Source: Nocardioides zeae
Lineage (GTDB): Bacteria; Actinomycetota; Actinomycetes; Propionibacteriales; Nocardioidaceae
Length of the DNA: 64,000 nt
Reading direction: 5' to 3'
NCBI RefSeq assembly: GCF_010686755.1
Contig: NZ_JAAGXA010000003.1
Span: 276,746-340,745 of the forward strand
The translations under genes were made by a program, and so were the position numbers. Positions 43,721 to 52,444 of this stretch are shown here, in pieces (positions within the stretch are counted from its first letter, which is position 1; each line of letters starts with the position of its first letter). The notes under the pieces are model-generated. The model searched no databases and was not told the DNA's origin. It saw only the letters and a list, made by a program, of their open reading frames with translations.

Positions 43721-44743
43721 ATGATAATGGTTCTCACTCGCGGCGCAACGGCGCGGTCCACGCCCGCCGTCGTGCCCCACCTCCTCGCCGCCCTCGCGCT
43801 CGCGGCGCTCGTGGGCGCCGCGCTCTGCCTCGGCGAGCCGCGGTTGAGCCCCGCGGCCGTGCTCGACGCGCTGCGCGACCCCACCCACCCCCAGCACGTG
43901 GCGGTCACCCAGGCGCGGCTGCCGCGGGCCGTCCTGGGCGCGCTGGCGGGGCTCGGCCTCGCGGTCGCGGGACTGCTGATGCAGGACGCGCTCCACAACC
44001 AGGTCGCCGGACCCGAGCTGCTCGGGGTCTCCTCCGGTGCTGCCGTCGTGACGGCGGCCGTCGTCGTGCTGGCCCTGCCCGTCCCGCTGGCAGCACTGCC
44101 CCACCTCGCCCTGGTCGGCGCGCTCGTCGCCGGCGTGCTCGTGCTCCTCGCGATCGGCGGCAGCACCCGGGACCCCGATCAGGTCGTGCTCGTCGGCGCC
44201 GCCGTCTCCGCGGCCTGCGCCGGGCTCGTGGTCGCGATCGTCGGTCTCGGCACCGAGGGGAACGTCGTCGTGCTGTTCCGCTACCTCCTCGGCAGCCTCG
44301 CCGCCCGTGGGTGGGCGCACGTCGAGGTCGTGCTGCCGTGGGTCGTCGTGGGCGTCGGGGTCGCCGTCCTGCTCCGCCGTCGCGTCGCCGCGCTGGCGCT
44401 CGGGGACGTCGCGGCGACCGGCCTCGGCGTACCCGTCGTCCGCACCCGCCTCACCGCCCTCGCCGTCGCGGCCGCGCTCGCCGCGGCGGTGGCGAGCGTC
44501 TGCGGCCCGGTGGCGTACGTCGCGCTCCTGGCCCCCCACGTCGCCCGGCGCCTGCGGGGCAGCACCAGCACGGCTCGGGTGCTCGCGCTCACGGGGCTCG
44601 TCGGGGCGGTGCTGCTCGTGGCGGCGGACCTCGTCTCGCGCCTCGTGCTCTACCCCGTCGAGGTCCCGGTGGGCGTGGCCACGACGCTCGTCGGCGTACC
44701 CGCCCTCGTCTGGATCCTCGCCCGCACCCGGGAGGCGCGGTGA
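43721..44743 (+). CDS. FecCD/BtuC-type ABC permease, first subunit
   Basis: 340 residues if started at ATG 43721; the start overlaps the Fur/Zur box, so GTG 43772 (before the first helix) is a real alternative. FecCD signatures are ARLPRAVLGALAGLGLAVAGLLMQDALHNQVAGPELLGVSSGAA and GPVAYVALLAPHVARRL. About nine to ten helices. With the next gene it forms the heteromeric membrane channel for metal-chelate import. Confidence 0.9.
   Translation: MIMVLTRGATARSTPAVVPHLLAALALAALVGAALCLGEPRLSPAAVLDALRDPTHPQHVAVTQARLPRAVLGALAGLGLAVAGLLMQDALHNQVAGPELLGVSSGAAVVTAAVVVLALPVPLAALPHLALVGALVAGVLVLLAIGGSTRDPDQVVLVGAAVSAACAGLVVAIVGLGTEGNVVVLFRYLLGSLAARGWAHVEVVLPWVVVGVGVAVLLRRRVAALALGDVAATGLGVPVVRTRLTALAVAAALAAAVASVCGPVAYVALLAPHVARRLRGSTSTARVLALTGLVGAVLLVAADLVSRLVLYPVEVPVGVATTLVGVPALVWILARTREAR
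43722..43736. promoter_or_regulatory. Second Fur/Zur-type box between binding protein and permease
   Basis: TGATAATGGTTCTCA matches the box at 42502-42516 at 13 of 15 positions. It overlaps a rightward -10-like GATAAT (43723-43728) and the annotated start region of the permease, and lies 33 bp before the binding-protein ATG on the other strand. It could repress both directions. Confidence 0.65.
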
Positions 44744-45735
44744 GGACCCTCGCGCTCGCCGTCGGCGCCGCCCTGGCCGTGGTGGCACTCGTCGCCGCGC
44801 ACCTGTTCGTCGGACGCTCCGCGCTGGCGCCCGGCGATGTCGCCGCAGCGCTGCTCGGCCACGCCCGCGAGCCCGCGCACGAGATCATCGTGCTCCGCTT
44901 CCGGCTGCCGCGGGTGCTCGTGGGGCTCGCGGCGGGAGCGCTGCTGGCGACGTCGGGCGTGCTCGTGCAGGCCGTCGTGCGCAACCCCCTCGCCGAGCCC
45001 GCCACGACGGGCGTCGGCTCGGGTGCCGCGCTCGCCGTCGTGGTGAGCCTGCTGGTGGCGCCGGGGCACCCGTACGTCGCGGTCGCCGCCCTCCTCGGGG
45101 CGCTGGCCGCCGGCGGGCTGCTGTTCGTGCTCGGCCGCCGCTCGCTCGCCCTCACCGGGATCCTGCTCGGCGCGGTGTTCGGGTCGCTCACCTCGTTCGC
45201 GCTGGTGCTCGACTCCGCTCCGATGGGCACGGTGCTCCGGTGGCTCGTCGGCTCGCTCAACGCGCGCACGACCGGGGACTGGGACGCCGTCGCCCCCTGG
45301 CTGCTGACGGTGCCGCTGGCGTGGCTGCTGGCCTCCCACATGAACGCGTGGGCGCTCGGGGAGACGACGGCGGTGGGCCTCGGCGTACGGCGCCTGCTCA
45401 CCCCCGCCGCGATCCTCGGCGTCGCGGTGCTCGCGGCCGCGGCCGCCGTCACCGCGGCGGGTGCCGTGGCGTTCGTCGGCCTCGTGGCGCCGCACGCGGC
45501 GCGGATGCTCGTCGGGTCCGACCACCGGCGGCTGGTGCCGGCCGCCGCCGTGCTGGGGGCGCTGCTGCTGTCGGCGGCGGACCTCGTCGCGTTCGCCGTG
45601 TCCCTCGAGCTCCCGGGAGCCCGGCCCGACGTCGCGGGCGTGCCCGTCGGCGCGGTGACGGCGCTCATCGGGGCGCCCCTGCTCGTCCACCTGGTGCGCC
45701 GGAGCGCGCGCCCCACCCTCCAGGAGCGCGGATGA
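44740..45735 (+). CDS. FecCD/BtuC-type ABC permease, second subunit
   Basis: 331 residues from GTG 44740 (GTGA overlap). Same family signatures: RFRLPRVLVGLAAGALLATSGVLVQAVVRNPLAEPATTGVGSGAA and GAVAFVGLVAPHAARMLVG near the C-terminus, where the coupling helix meets the ATPase. Two distinct permease genes with one ATPase match siderophore importers of the FepDG/FhuB-like arrangement. Confidence 0.92.
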   Translation: MRTLALAVGAALAVVALVAAHLFVGRSALAPGDVAAALLGHAREPAHEIIVLRFRLPRVLVGLAAGALLATSGVLVQAVVRNPLAEPATTGVGSGAALAVVVSLLVAPGHPYVAVAALLGALAAGGLLFVLGRRSLALTGILLGAVFGSLTSFALVLDSAPMGTVLRWLVGSLNARTTGDWDAVAPWLLTVPLAWLLASHMNAWALGETTAVGLGVRRLLTPAAILGVAVLAAAAAVTAAGAVAFVGLVAPHAARMLVGSDHRRLVPAAAVLGALLLSAADLVAFAVSLELPGARPDVAGVPVGAVTALIGAPLLVHLVRRSARPTLQERG

Positions 45736-46562
45736 CCTCGTCCCTCCCCACGCCTCTCCCACCGCCTTCCACGCCGCCTTCCACGCCGGGCGCGCCGGTG
45801 CTGGCCGCCGACCGGATCACCGTCGGCTACCGCGACGCGCTCGTGCTCGAGGCCCTCTCGCTCGCGGTCGCGGCCGGCACGGCGACGGCGCTCGTCGGAC
45901 CCAACGGGTCGGGCAAGTCGACGTTGCTCGCCGCCCTCGCGCGCGTCCTGGCGCCGCGGTCGGGCGCCGTGCGGCTCGACGGCACGCCGCTGCGGGACCT
46001 GCCCACGCGGGCCGTCGCGCGCCGGATCGCGCTGCTCCCGCAGACGTCGACGGCGCCGCCCGGGGCGACGGTGCGCGAACTGGTGGAGCAGGGGCGCTAC
46101 CCGCAGCGCGGCCCGTGGGCGATGCTGCGCCGCACCGACGACGCCGCGATGGAGCGCGCCCTCGAGCGCACCGGTGTCGCCCACCTCGCCGACCGCCGCC
46201 TCGCGACGCTCTCGGGCGGCGAGCGGCAACGCGCGTGGATCGCGATGGCGCTCGCCCAGGAGACGGACGTGCTGCTGCTGGACGAGCCGACGACGTACCT
46301 CGACGTCCGCCACCAGCTCGACCTCCTCCGCCTCGTCGGGCGGCTCCGCGACGAGGGGATGACCGTCGTGATGGTGCTGCACGACCTCAACCAGGCGGCG
46401 CGCTACGCCGACCGCGTCGTCGCGCTCCGCGAGGGCCGCATCGTGGCCGACGGCGCACCCGAGGCCGTCGTGACGCCGGCGCTGCTCCGCGGCGTGTTCG
46501 AGATCGACGCCGTCGTGGTCCCCGACCCCGTCAGCGGCCGCCCGCACTTCGTGGAGCGGTGA
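45732..46562 (+). CDS. FecE/BtuD-type ABC ATPase
   Basis: 276 residues from ATG 45732 (ATGA overlap). Walker A is GPNGSGKST, signature LSGGERQR, Walker B VLLLDEPTTYLD, with the H-loop in VMVLHDLNQA. A Pro/Ser/Thr-rich N-terminal stretch of about 25 residues precedes the domain. It energises import through the two permeases. Confidence 0.95.
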   Translation: MTSSLPTPLPPPSTPPSTPGAPVLAADRITVGYRDALVLEALSLAVAAGTATALVGPNGSGKSTLLAALARVLAPRSGAVRLDGTPLRDLPTRAVARRIALLPQTSTAPPGATVRELVEQGRYPQRGPWAMLRRTDDAAMERALERTGVAHLADRRLATLSGGERQRAWIAMALAQETDVLLLDEPTTYLDVRHQLDLLRLVGRLRDEGMTVVMVLHDLNQAARYADRVVALREGRIVADGAPEAVVTPALLRGVFEIDAVVVPDPVSGRPHFVER

Positions 46563-46583
46563 GCTGCCGGGGGCGGCGCGGGT

Positions 46584-46970
46584 TCACGCGGTGTAGGGCA
46601 GGGAGTGGCTCGCGACCGGCGAGCCGTCGACGTAGTAGGTGACGGTGAAGTCGTAGGTCGTGCCGGGCACGAGGCCGACGAAGATGAAGCTGCCCGACCC
46701 CGGCCCCTGGCTCACCGCGAAGTCGGGCCCGATGGTCGAGCCGTCAGACGGCGTCCGGCTCACCCGGACGATGCGGGTGGGGCCGGTCGGCACGCCGTCG
46801 ACCGTGTAGAAGACGTCCGTCCGATCACCGAACCCGCGCGGCGCGATGCTGGTGATGCGGATCTCGGGAGCCGTGCTCGCGGCGACGGCGGGAGCCGCGG
46901 CGACGACAGCGACCGCGGGGACGCTCCACACGCCGGCGCGCACGACGCCACGCCTGCTGATGTTCGCCAC
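46584..46970 (-). CDS. Tat-exported fibronectin type III-like protein
   Basis: 128 residues from GTG 46970 with GGAG nearby. The N-terminus SRRGVVRAGVWSVPAVAVVAAAPAVA has a twin-arginine motif and a signal-type hydrophobic core. The mature part looks like one Fn3/Ig-like beta domain (IRITSIAPRGF, FIFVGLVPGTTYDFTVTYYVDG). Surface or secreted; function unknown. Convergent with the ABC ATPase. Confidence 0.7.
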   Translation of the reverse strand: MANISRRGVVRAGVWSVPAVAVVAAAPAVAASTAPEIRITSIAPRGFGDRTDVFYTVDGVPTGPTRIVRVSRTPSDGSTIGPDFAVSQGPGSGSFIFVGLVPGTTYDFTVTYYVDGSPVASHSLPYTA

Positions 46971-47115
46971 CTCCGGAACCTCGCAGGCGCACACCCCGCT
47001 GTCAAGCGCGTCGTGTCGCACGAAGTGCGCTGGGTCGCGGGGTTGTCCACAGCCGGTACGGCGGCTCGTCCGGTGTCGTTCAGGACTGTCGGTGGGTGCG
47101 GGTTGAGTGGTGGCC

Positions 47116-48630
47116 ATGACGGGGGTCAGCTCTTCTGGTGACGCCGATGGCTTCGAGCCACCGGTGCCGGAGCCCCCTGCCGAGTTCCTGGTCGAGGTGC
47201 CGGTGCCGGACTGGTTGGAGCACGCGTTCGCGACCGGGGAGTGGCCCGTGGAGGCGACGCGCGGGTGCCGGGTTGTCAGTCCCGAGGGTCGGTACGACGC
47301 GGCTGAGCCCGTTGCGGAGCCCGAGCCTGGGTGGGCGGTGCCGGGCGTCGGCACTGCTGCGGGTGCGGGTGCGGTGGATGTGGGGCATCCGATGTTGGAG
47401 GCGATCCGGACAGCGACGGCGGTGCTGGACACCGACGGGCGTACCGGGCTGGGGTGGTTGGGTGCCCCGCAGACCGGTATCGCGCTCGTCGATGCCCACC
47501 GGCTGGTCGCACGGGCCTCAGCGCTGGTGGCGGTGTTGGTGCAGCACGCCGAGGAGGTCGAGCTGTACCGACAGAACGGTGCCTCGACCGCGGCGGTGTG
47601 GCTGGCGAACGCGACCGCTGCGACGCGTCGCGATGCCTACCGGTTCGCCCGCGTCGGGGCCGCCGTCGGCGAGGACACGGGGCGGTACCGGACCCACCTC
47701 GGCCCCGGCTGCCTGACCGGCACCGTGGACCTCGAGCAGGCCGACGTCATCGTCAAGGCCCTCGACGCGCTACCTGGCGAACTGGATCCCGCCCTCCGGA
47801 ACCAGGCCGAGGAGGTGCTGGTCGGGTACGCCGCCGACCACGACGCCCACGCCCTACGGACGCTGGGCAAGAAGATCCTCACCGTCATCGCCCCCGAGAT
47901 CGGCGAAGCGCACGAGGCCGCACTGCTGGAGAAGGAAGAGCGCGACGCCCGCGCCGCGTCACGGTTGTCGATGGTCTCCGACGGCCTGGGACGTGTGTGG
48001 GGCCGCTTCGTCCTGCCCGAGCTCCACGGCGCGATGCTCCGCAAAGCCCTCGACGCCTACGCCGCACCAAAGCACCTCAACACCAACGACAACCCCGAGC
48101 AGCGATTCGTCACCGGACGACCCACACCCGAGCGCTACGGCCAGGCCTTCCAACAGCTCCTGGAGATGCTCGACCACAAGGACCTCCCCGCCACCGGCGG
48201 CATGGGCGCGACCGTCGTCGTCACGATGACCCTCGAATCACTCCGCGGGGGCCTCGCATCAGCGTCCCTCGACACCGGCGGCACTCTCAGCGCAGCCGAA
48301 GCCCGCCGGCTGGCGTGCGAGGCGGGGATCATCCCTGCGGTCCTCGGCACCCACAGCGAGGTCCTCGACCTCGGCCGCACCACCCGTTTCCACACCCGGG
48401 CCATGCGCCTCGCCATGGCCCTCCGCGACGGCGGCTGCATCGCCGAGGGCTGCAACCGGCCACCCCACCAGACCCACGCCCACCACCTCACCGCATGGTC
48501 ACAGGGCGGCCACACCAACGTGAACGACGGCTGCCTCCTCTGCGACCAGCACCACCACCAGATCCACGACCCGCTCTACCTCGTCGAGAGGCTCGGCACC
48601 GGCAAGCTCCGCTTCACCCGCCGCGAGTGA
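47116..48630 (+). CDS. 13E12-repeat/DUF222 family HNH endonuclease-like protein
   Basis: 504 residues from ATG 47116 (GTG 47107 also possible). The long DUF222 region (about residues 90-330) is followed by an HNH domain: GCIAEGCNRPPHQTHAHHLTAWSQGGHTNVNDGCLLCDQHHHQIH, with the two Cys pairs and HH motif intact. These proteins occur in many copies in actinobacterial genomes. Their mobility and function are unclear. Confidence 0.88.
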   Translation: MTGVSSSGDADGFEPPVPEPPAEFLVEVPVPDWLEHAFATGEWPVEATRGCRVVSPEGRYDAAEPVAEPEPGWAVPGVGTAAGAGAVDVGHPMLEAIRTATAVLDTDGRTGLGWLGAPQTGIALVDAHRLVARASALVAVLVQHAEEVELYRQNGASTAAVWLANATAATRRDAYRFARVGAAVGEDTGRYRTHLGPGCLTGTVDLEQADVIVKALDALPGELDPALRNQAEEVLVGYAADHDAHALRTLGKKILTVIAPEIGEAHEAALLEKEERDARAASRLSMVSDGLGRVWGRFVLPELHGAMLRKALDAYAAPKHLNTNDNPEQRFVTGRPTPERYGQAFQQLLEMLDHKDLPATGGMGATVVVTMTLESLRGGLASASLDTGGTLSAAEARRLACEAGIIPAVLGTHSEVLDLGRTTRFHTRAMRLAMALRDGGCIAEGCNRPPHQTHAHHLTAWSQGGHTNVNDGCLLCDQHHHQIHDPLYLVERLGTGKLRFTRRE

Positions 48631-48631
48631 C

Positions 48632-48679
48632 CGGCCCCGAGCGACGGCCCCGAGCGACGGCCCCGAGCGACGGCCCCGA
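48632..48679. repeat. 13-bp tandem repeat between the HNH and SagB genes
   Basis: Three exact copies of CGGCCCCGAGCGA plus a partial fourth fill the 52-bp gap between two convergent stop codons. Confidence 0.85.
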
Positions 48680-48682
48680 CCG

Positions 48683-49501
48683 TCAGTCCTCCACCCGCGA
48701 TCCCAGCGCGAAGAGCACGGTCGTGAACTGGTCCTCCGGCAGGTCGAGCAGCGCGTCGAGCGCGGTGTCGTCGTACCCCATGACCGCGACGCCCGGCAGC
48801 CCGAGCGCGGTCGCGGCGAGGTAGAGGTGCCCGAGCGCCACGCCGGCGTCGACGTGGAGGGTGCGGTAGTGCCGGGCGGGATACCGGTCCAGCGTCGTGT
48901 CCAGCCGCGCCACCAGCGCGACGACGACGCCGGCGCGGTCGGCGAGCTCCGGCTGGTCGAGGGCACGGGCCAGGAACGGCGTCGGGTCGCCGCCCCGCAC
49001 CGGCACGAGCGCGGGCTCGTCCGCGCGCAGGTCGACCCGGTGGACCCCGGCCGGCACGGGAGCCCCCGGGAGGCCGACGCCCGGCCCGCGCACGACGACG
49101 TACGCCGTGAGTGACGGCAACCCGCCGGCCGACGGCGCGACGCTCAGCGCGCGGGACCGTCCGTCGGGCAGGCGCACCGTCCGTTGCACGCCCAGCGCGG
49201 CGCGGAGCAGGGCAGCGAGGTCGGGGAGCGGGACGGGGACGGCGCCGTACCGGTAGGACGACCGCCGCGCCGCGAGCACCTCGCCGAGGTCCGCGGCCGG
49301 CGGCAGCACCTCCTCGGGAAGCGGCACCGGAGAGGCAGCCGACCCCACGAGCGGCGGCATGACGTCCCGCGCGCCCCGCGGGTCGTCGACGCCGCCGGTG
49401 GCGGTGCGGTTCAGCTCGCGGTGCAGCTCGCGCAGGCGCGGTACGTCAGGGTGCGCGGACGCCCCAGACGACGCCCCCGCCGAAGCCCCCGAGGAAGCCA
49501 C
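48683..49501 (-). CDS. SagB/ThcOx-type nitroreductase-fold dehydrogenase
   Basis: 272 residues from GTG 49501, 3 bp after the mqo stop. Nitroreductase-fold features of the SagB family: ARRSSYRYGAVPVPLPDLAALLRAALG, SVAPSAGGLPSLTAYVVV, ARHYRTLHVDAGVALGHLYLAATALGLPGVAVMGYD and a C-terminal FTTVLFALG. SagB-type FMN enzymes oxidise azolines to azoles in modified peptides. It is 6 kb from the YcaO operon, so a link to it is possible but not shown by operon structure. It may instead act with another pathway. Confidence 0.75.
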   Translation of the reverse strand: MASSGASAGASSGASAHPDVPRLRELHRELNRTATGGVDDPRGARDVMPPLVGSAASPVPLPEEVLPPAADLGEVLAARRSSYRYGAVPVPLPDLAALLRAALGVQRTVRLPDGRSRALSVAPSAGGLPSLTAYVVVRGPGVGLPGAPVPAGVHRVDLRADEPALVPVRGGDPTPFLARALDQPELADRAGVVVALVARLDTTLDRYPARHYRTLHVDAGVALGHLYLAATALGLPGVAVMGYDDTALDALLDLPEDQFTTVLFALGSRVED

Positions 49502-49504
49502 GGC

Positions 49505-50998
49505 TCAGGCCGACGCGCGCTGCTGGCCCTCGTTGAGCTGCAGGGTCTTGTCGGTGCGCTCGAAGTGCGCGGCCGCGGCGGCCGGGTCCTTCGCCAGCGG
49601 CGAGCGGTGGCCGGGGACCATGTCGTCGAGCACCGGGCCCCAGGCGTCCATGCGGTCCGGGAAGCAGCGACCCATGAGGTCGAGCATGATCGCGACCGTC
49701 GTGGACGCGCCCGGCGAGGCGCCGAGCAGCCCGGCGATGGTGCCGTCGCCCGCCGCGACGACCTCGGTGCCGAACTGGAGCACGCCACCCTTCTCCGGGT
49801 CCTTCTTGATGACCTGGACGCGCTGGCCGGCGGTGATCTTCTCCCAGTCGGCCGGGTCGGCCTCGGGCATGAAGGCGACCAGCTCCTTGAACTTCGTGCT
49901 GCGGCGCGCGGCGAGCTGGCTGACGAGGTAGACGACGAGGCTGACGTTGCGGAAGGCGACCTGGATCATCGGCAGCAGGTTGTGGAGGCGCACCGAGCGG
50001 AACAGGTCGAAGAGCGACCCGTTCTTGAGGAAGCGCGGGCTGAAGCCGGCGTAGGGACCGAACATGAGGCTGGCCGAGCCGTCGACGACGCGCGTGTCGA
50101 GGTGGGGCACCGACATCGGCGGCGCACCGACGGGCGGCTTGCCGTAGACCTTCGCGGCGTGCTTCCGCACGACCTCGGGGTTGCGGGTGCGGAGGAACTC
50201 GCCCGAGACGGGGAAGCCGCCGAAGCCGCGGATCTCCTTGATGCCCGACTTCTGCAGCAGGGTGAGCGCCCCGCCGCCGGCGCCCACGAACACGAACCGC
50301 GACCGCAGCGTGAACTTCTCGCCCGTGGCGCGCTTCTTGCCGGTGACGACCCAGAGGCCCTCGGCGTCCTTCTTCAGCGAGGTGACCTGCGAGCCGAGCT
50401 GCAGCTCCGCTCCGCCCTCGACGAGCTGGTCGGTGAGGATGCGGGTCAACGAGCCGAAGTCGACGTCGGTGCCGGCGGTCGTGAACGTCGCGGCGACGGG
50501 CTCGTCGCCCGTGCGGCCGTCGATGAGGGTGGCCGCCCAGCCCCGGATGACCGCGGGGTCGTCGGAGAACTCCATCCCGGCGAAGAGGGGGTGCGGGCGG
50601 AGCGCCTCGTACCGCTTGCGCAGGTACTCCACGTTCTCCGCGCCCCACACGAAGCTCATGTGCGGCGTCGGGTTGATGAACGCCTTCGGGTCGGGGATGC
50701 GCCCGCTCTCGACGAGGAACGACCAGAACTGTCGCGACAGCTGGAACTGCTCGTTCACCTTCACCGCGGAGGTGATGTCGATGCTGCCGTCCGGCTTCTC
50801 CGGCGTGTAGTTGAGCTCGCAGAGCGCCGAGTGCCCCGTGCCCGCGTTGTTCCAGGGGTCGGAGCTCTCCTGGGCGAGGGTGTCCAGGCGCTCGACGAGA
50901 CGGATCCGCCAGCCCGGCTCGAGCTGCTGCAGCATCGAGCCGAGCGTCGCGCTCATGATGCCGCCACCGATGAGAACTACGTCGAGGGGTGCGTCCAC
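49505..50998 (-). CDS. mqo: Malate:quinone oxidoreductase
   Basis: 497 residues from GTG 50998. FAD-binding N-terminus VVLIGGGIMSATLGSMLQQLEPGW, followed by SSDPWNNAGTGHSALCELNYTP, FVFVGAGGGALTLLQKSGI, GFPVSGEFL and LDLMGRCFPDRMDAWGP. Membrane-associated, FAD-dependent; oxidises malate to oxaloacetate and reduces (mena)quinone. TCTAAT lies 7 nt before the GTG with no ribosome-binding site, indicating a leaderless mRNA. Transcribed with the SagB-type gene. Confidence 0.96.
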   Translation of the reverse strand: MDAPLDVVLIGGGIMSATLGSMLQQLEPGWRIRLVERLDTLAQESSDPWNNAGTGHSALCELNYTPEKPDGSIDITSAVKVNEQFQLSRQFWSFLVESGRIPDPKAFINPTPHMSFVWGAENVEYLRKRYEALRPHPLFAGMEFSDDPAVIRGWAATLIDGRTGDEPVAATFTTAGTDVDFGSLTRILTDQLVEGGAELQLGSQVTSLKKDAEGLWVVTGKKRATGEKFTLRSRFVFVGAGGGALTLLQKSGIKEIRGFGGFPVSGEFLRTRNPEVVRKHAAKVYGKPPVGAPPMSVPHLDTRVVDGSASLMFGPYAGFSPRFLKNGSLFDLFRSVRLHNLLPMIQVAFRNVSLVVYLVSQLAARRSTKFKELVAFMPEADPADWEKITAGQRVQVIKKDPEKGGVLQFGTEVVAAGDGTIAGLLGASPGASTTVAIMLDLMGRCFPDRMDAWGPVLDDMVPGHRSPLAKDPAAAAAHFERTDKTLQLNEGQQRASA

Positions 50999-51226
50999 GA
51001 CACCGATTAGACCGAGCCATCGGTCGGGACACACAACCGGGGTGCCTCCGTGCCCGCATAACGAGACGAACGTCACGTATGTGATCGTTCAAGGCGGCGT
51101 GGCGCGTCACCTGCTCGGGGGAGCCCGTGATCCGACGTTCCCCGAGCGAGCGACGTGCCACCGGCATGAGAGTCCTCTCATCCCGGCCTCACGCAGGCGT
51201 CACCGACCGCCCGCAGGGTTCCGGTC

Positions 51227-52444
51227 ATGCCCCGTTCACCTCGCCGCCGGGTGGCGCTCTACTCCCACGACACCCAGGGTCTCGGCCACGTCCGCCGGAA
51301 CATCGAGATCGCCGCCGCCCTGGTCGCCGCACGGCCCGGCACCGACGTGCTGCTGCTGACCGGCACGCCCGCGGCCGCCGCGCTCCCGCTGCCGCCGGGC
51401 GCGGAGGTGGTCGTGCTGCCCGGCGTCGCGAAGAACGGTCCGGGCGCCTACGCCGCCGCGTCCCTCGGCCTGCGGCTCGGCGAGGTGCTCGACCTGCGGG
51501 GCCGGATGATCGAGAGCGCCCTGGCCGCGTTCTCCCCCGACCTCGTCGTCGTCGACAAGGTGGCGCGCGGCCTGGGCGGCGAGCTCGATGCCGCGCTCCG
51601 CACGCTGCGCTCGACGGTCGGTCCCCGCGGCCTGCCCACCCGCGTCGTGCTGGGCCTCCGCGACGTCCTCGACGACCCGGCGACGGCACGGGCCGAGTGG
51701 GAGGCGGAGGACACGACGGCGGCCGTGCGGGCGTCGTACGACGCGGTGTGGGTCTACGGCGACCCCCGCGTCCACGACCTCGCGGCCACGCTGCGCCTCC
51801 CGGACGACGTGGCGGCGATGGTGCGGCACACGGGCTACCTCGCCCACGGCCGCGGCGGCCACGTCACCACGCCGCCCGCGGGCGACCCGACGCCCCCGGA
51901 GCAGCCCTACGTGCTGTGCCTCGTCGGCGGCGGACAGGACGGTCACCTCCTCGCCGACACGGTCGCCCGCACCCCGCTCCCCGCGGGTCACCGCGCCGTC
52001 CTCGTCACCGGACCCTGCATGCCGGTCGCCCAGCGGCAGCGCCTGCAGGACCTGGCGGCGCACCGCCCCGACCTCGACGTGCACTCCTTCGTCGGCGACA
52101 CCCGCCCGCTCGTGGCCGGCGCGGCCGCCGTGGTGAGCATGGGCGGCTACAACTCCGTCTGCGAGCTCCTCACCGCCGGGCGACCGACCCTCGTGGTGCC
52201 CCGCACGTCCCCGCGCCGCGAGCAGCTCGTGCGCGCCGAGGGCCTCGCGCCGCACACGGGGCTCGACCACGTCCGGGCCGAGCACGCGACACCGGCGCTG
52301 CTCGCGGGGTGGCTGGACCGCGCCGTACGCCGCGCAGCGACCCCCCACGACCTCGACCTCGACGGGCTCGGCCGGCTGCCGCGGCTCGTCGACGACCTGC
52401 TCGCCCCCACCCTCGCCGAGGAGACCTCCCGTGCCACTGCCTGA
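51227..52444 (+). CDS. MurG/GT28-like glycosyltransferase
   Basis: 405 residues. N-terminal YSHDTQGLGHVRRNIEIAAAL resembles the acceptor domain of GT-B enzymes. The C-terminal donor domain carries VSMGGYNSVCELLTAGRPTLVVPRTSPRREQ, the GT28-type nucleotide-sugar loop. Donor and acceptor are unknown. CAGGGT sits 7 nt before the ATG, so it may be leaderless. First gene of a six-gene operon with every junction overlapping. Confidence 0.85.
   Translation: MPRSPRRRVALYSHDTQGLGHVRRNIEIAAALVAARPGTDVLLLTGTPAAAALPLPPGAEVVVLPGVAKNGPGAYAAASLGLRLGEVLDLRGRMIESALAAFSPDLVVVDKVARGLGGELDAALRTLRSTVGPRGLPTRVVLGLRDVLDDPATARAEWEAEDTTAAVRASYDAVWVYGDPRVHDLAATLRLPDDVAAMVRHTGYLAHGRGGHVTTPPAGDPTPPEQPYVLCLVGGGQDGHLLADTVARTPLPAGHRAVLVTGPCMPVAQRQRLQDLAAHRPDLDVHSFVGDTRPLVAGAAAVVSMGGYNSVCELLTAGRPTLVVPRTSPRREQLVRAEGLAPHTGLDHVRAEHATPALLAGWLDRAVRRAATPHDLDLDGLGRLPRLVDDLLAPTLAEETSRATA

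Noticed and set aside
48632..48679. CRISPR-like repeat array
   Set aside because: Units are 13 bp, directly adjacent without spacers, and no cas genes are in the window. It is a simple tandem repeat. No CRISPR array was found anywhere.
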